Part shown: piece after piece, positions 63,176 to 64,000 of the stretch
Position numbering within the stretch: the first letter of the stretch is position 1
Layout of the letters: each line of letters starts with the position of its first letter
NCBI GenBank assembly: GCA_003049435.1
Contig: PYSQ01000088.1
Location: forward strand, 1 to 64,000
Reading direction: 5' to 3'
Origin: Nakataea oryzae
Lineage: Eukaryota > Ascomycota > Sordariomycetes > Magnaporthales > Magnaporthaceae
DNA: 64,000 nucleotides
Notes under the pieces: generated by a model
Databases searched by the model: none
Told to the model about the DNA's origin: nothing
The model's input: only the letters and a program-made list of their open reading frames with translations
Program-made: the position numbers and the translations under genes

Positions 63176-63825
63176 CTGCAGAGCCTCCCAACTGCGCACA
63201 ACATGCAATTGTGCAAGGTCTAGACACGCACTGCGATCTACTTGCCTCCTCTCCTCGTTCGTGCTGCTGGCGTTCACCATCGAGTGCGCTCGAGCACTTC
63301 CGGTGTGCCGCCCGCCCAGCCCCTGCCCGCTGCAAAACCCACCTCCCATCGCTGCCAGCAACTGACAGCTGGCTGAACCCCACCGAGCCGGCTGCCAGGT
63401 GCCCCACACAAGCTCCATTCCATCCTGCCTAGAAAAGGCGGCTTCCACGGATTTCTAAGAAATCCTTTTTCTTCCTCAGTCGCCAATTCTCAATCGAGAA
63501 AATGACACGCTTCAATTTGAACGTGCCAACGTCACCAGCAGCGCTGCCTGCTGTGCCGTCCTTTTCTTCCTCCTCCACGTCTGCAGCTTGAGCAACCGGC
63601 GCATGCTGCAACGACGCTAGACCCATCTCTTCTGCTGTCGCTTGCCTCTTTTCTTTCTCTCTCTGCCGCCAGCTCTTGCTTCTGTTCTCTGTTCCGGACT
63701 CTGCCGCTTGCTGGAAACGCAGCTGCATCCGAGCAAACGGGCAGAGCTAAAGGCTGCCAGCCGCGACCGACCTTGCTTGCATTATCGCGACTTCCTCGAT
63801 CCATCCTGGACGGAAGACCTGCAGC
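63176..63825. promoter_or_regulatory. divergent region ArgJ / Derlin gene, Derlin side
   Basis: C/T-rich sequence (TTTCTTTCTCTCTCTGCC-type, 63645-63670) leads toward the Derlin ATG. ORFs here are leader translations without motif. No gene is called. Confidence 0.4.
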
Positions 63826-64000
63826 ATGTCGGACCTGATGGACGCGTTCTGGGCCGCGCCGGCCATAGCTCGGTATGTCTCCTTGTCGCCGCCCACCCAC
63901 AACGCGCCCATGCCTGCGCTGCGATGCTAACAATTTTCTCCGCTTTGCGCAGGACACTTGCGACGGCCGTCTTCGTGACCTCGGTCGGGGTCAGACTCCT
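63826..64000 (+). CDS. Derlin (Der1-like) ER membrane protein, 5' end only
   Basis: Derlins are rhomboid-like pseudoproteases of the ER that serve ER-associated degradation. Only the start is in the window: exon 1 63826-63872 and exon 2 from 63953, separated by an 80-bp intron with donor GTATGT, branch TGCTAAC near 63925 and acceptor GCAG. The joined start MSDLMDAFWAAPAIAR then TLATAVFVTSVGVRLL has the typical Derlin N-terminus (acidic, then AFW.APP/AIARTL, then the first transmembrane helix). The gene runs off the right edge. Identification from about 30 residues is good but not final. Confidence 0.75.

Noticed and set aside
1..64000. CRISPR arrays, insertion sequences, bacterial riboswitches and rho-independent terminators
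   Set aside because: None seen; the sequence is eukaryotic with spliceosomal introns. No A+T-rich repeat-induced-mutation blocks or full transposons were noticed either.

Overview
This window reads as genomic DNA of a filamentous ascomycete, most likely a Sordariomycete-type Pezizomycotina. Genes carry short (about 45-190 bp) GT..AG introns with CTAAC/CTGAC-type branch sites. There are long pyrimidine-rich leaders, G+C-rich exons, and typical fungal families: Zn2Cys6 regulator, 2EXR, F-box/ankyrin, GH47, fungal uL5m, Sly1, Sec8, Fes1. Calls are from reading the sequence and from remembered family motifs; no database search was run, and exon borders were placed by hand.

Layout. 0.4-4.1 kb: RAD5 post-replication-repair helicase (+). 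5.0-7.4 kb: Zn2Cys6 transcription factor (-). 7.4-14.4 kb: about 7 kb that is gene-poor, with simple repeats and only two weak small-ORF candidates. 14.5-16.0 kb: tra2-like RRM/RGG RNA-binding protein (-) with a GC-AG intron. 18.0-20.1 kb: gamma-glutamyltransferase (+). 20.4-21.1 kb: mitochondrial CGFS glutaredoxin (-). 21.8-24.0 kb: F-box/ankyrin protein (-). 25.1-26.1 kb: phosphopantothenoylcysteine decarboxylase (+). 27.0-31.8 kb: very large Q-rich PNUTS-like protein (-). 34.7-37.1 kb: SLY1 (+).

37.7-48.9 kb is different. It holds unrecognised or secreted proteins and several genes that look broken: an ankyrin gene with no workable splice acceptor, an ORF whose frame shifts, a secreted-protein ORF with ACG where its ATG should be, and a 2EXR gene with a one-base frame change. 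Two copies of a repeat of about 170 bp, whose 3' half resembles 5S rRNA, lie at 42.1 and 47.8 kb. I read this as a decaying accessory island between conserved housekeeping genes.

49.2-64 kb returns to core genes: FES1 (+) with a four-unit heat-shock element upstream; mitochondrial uL5m (-) and SEC8 (+) from one bidirectional promoter; a one-pass membrane protein (-); a class I alpha-mannosidase (+) broken by a perfect 19-bp tandem duplication; a degenerate tRNA-like element beside two hairpins; the arginine-pathway ArgJ (-) with three Cpc1/Gcn4-type sites upstream; and the first exons of a Derlin (+), cut by the window end.

There is no operon logic and no biosynthetic cluster. Several genes share the secretory pathway (SLY1, SEC8, GH47, Derlin), but this looks like chance neighbourhood. 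The most noteworthy items are the 5S-derived repeat pair, the decaying island, the 19-bp duplication in the mannosidase, the possible ACG start, and the tRNA-like/hairpin locus.
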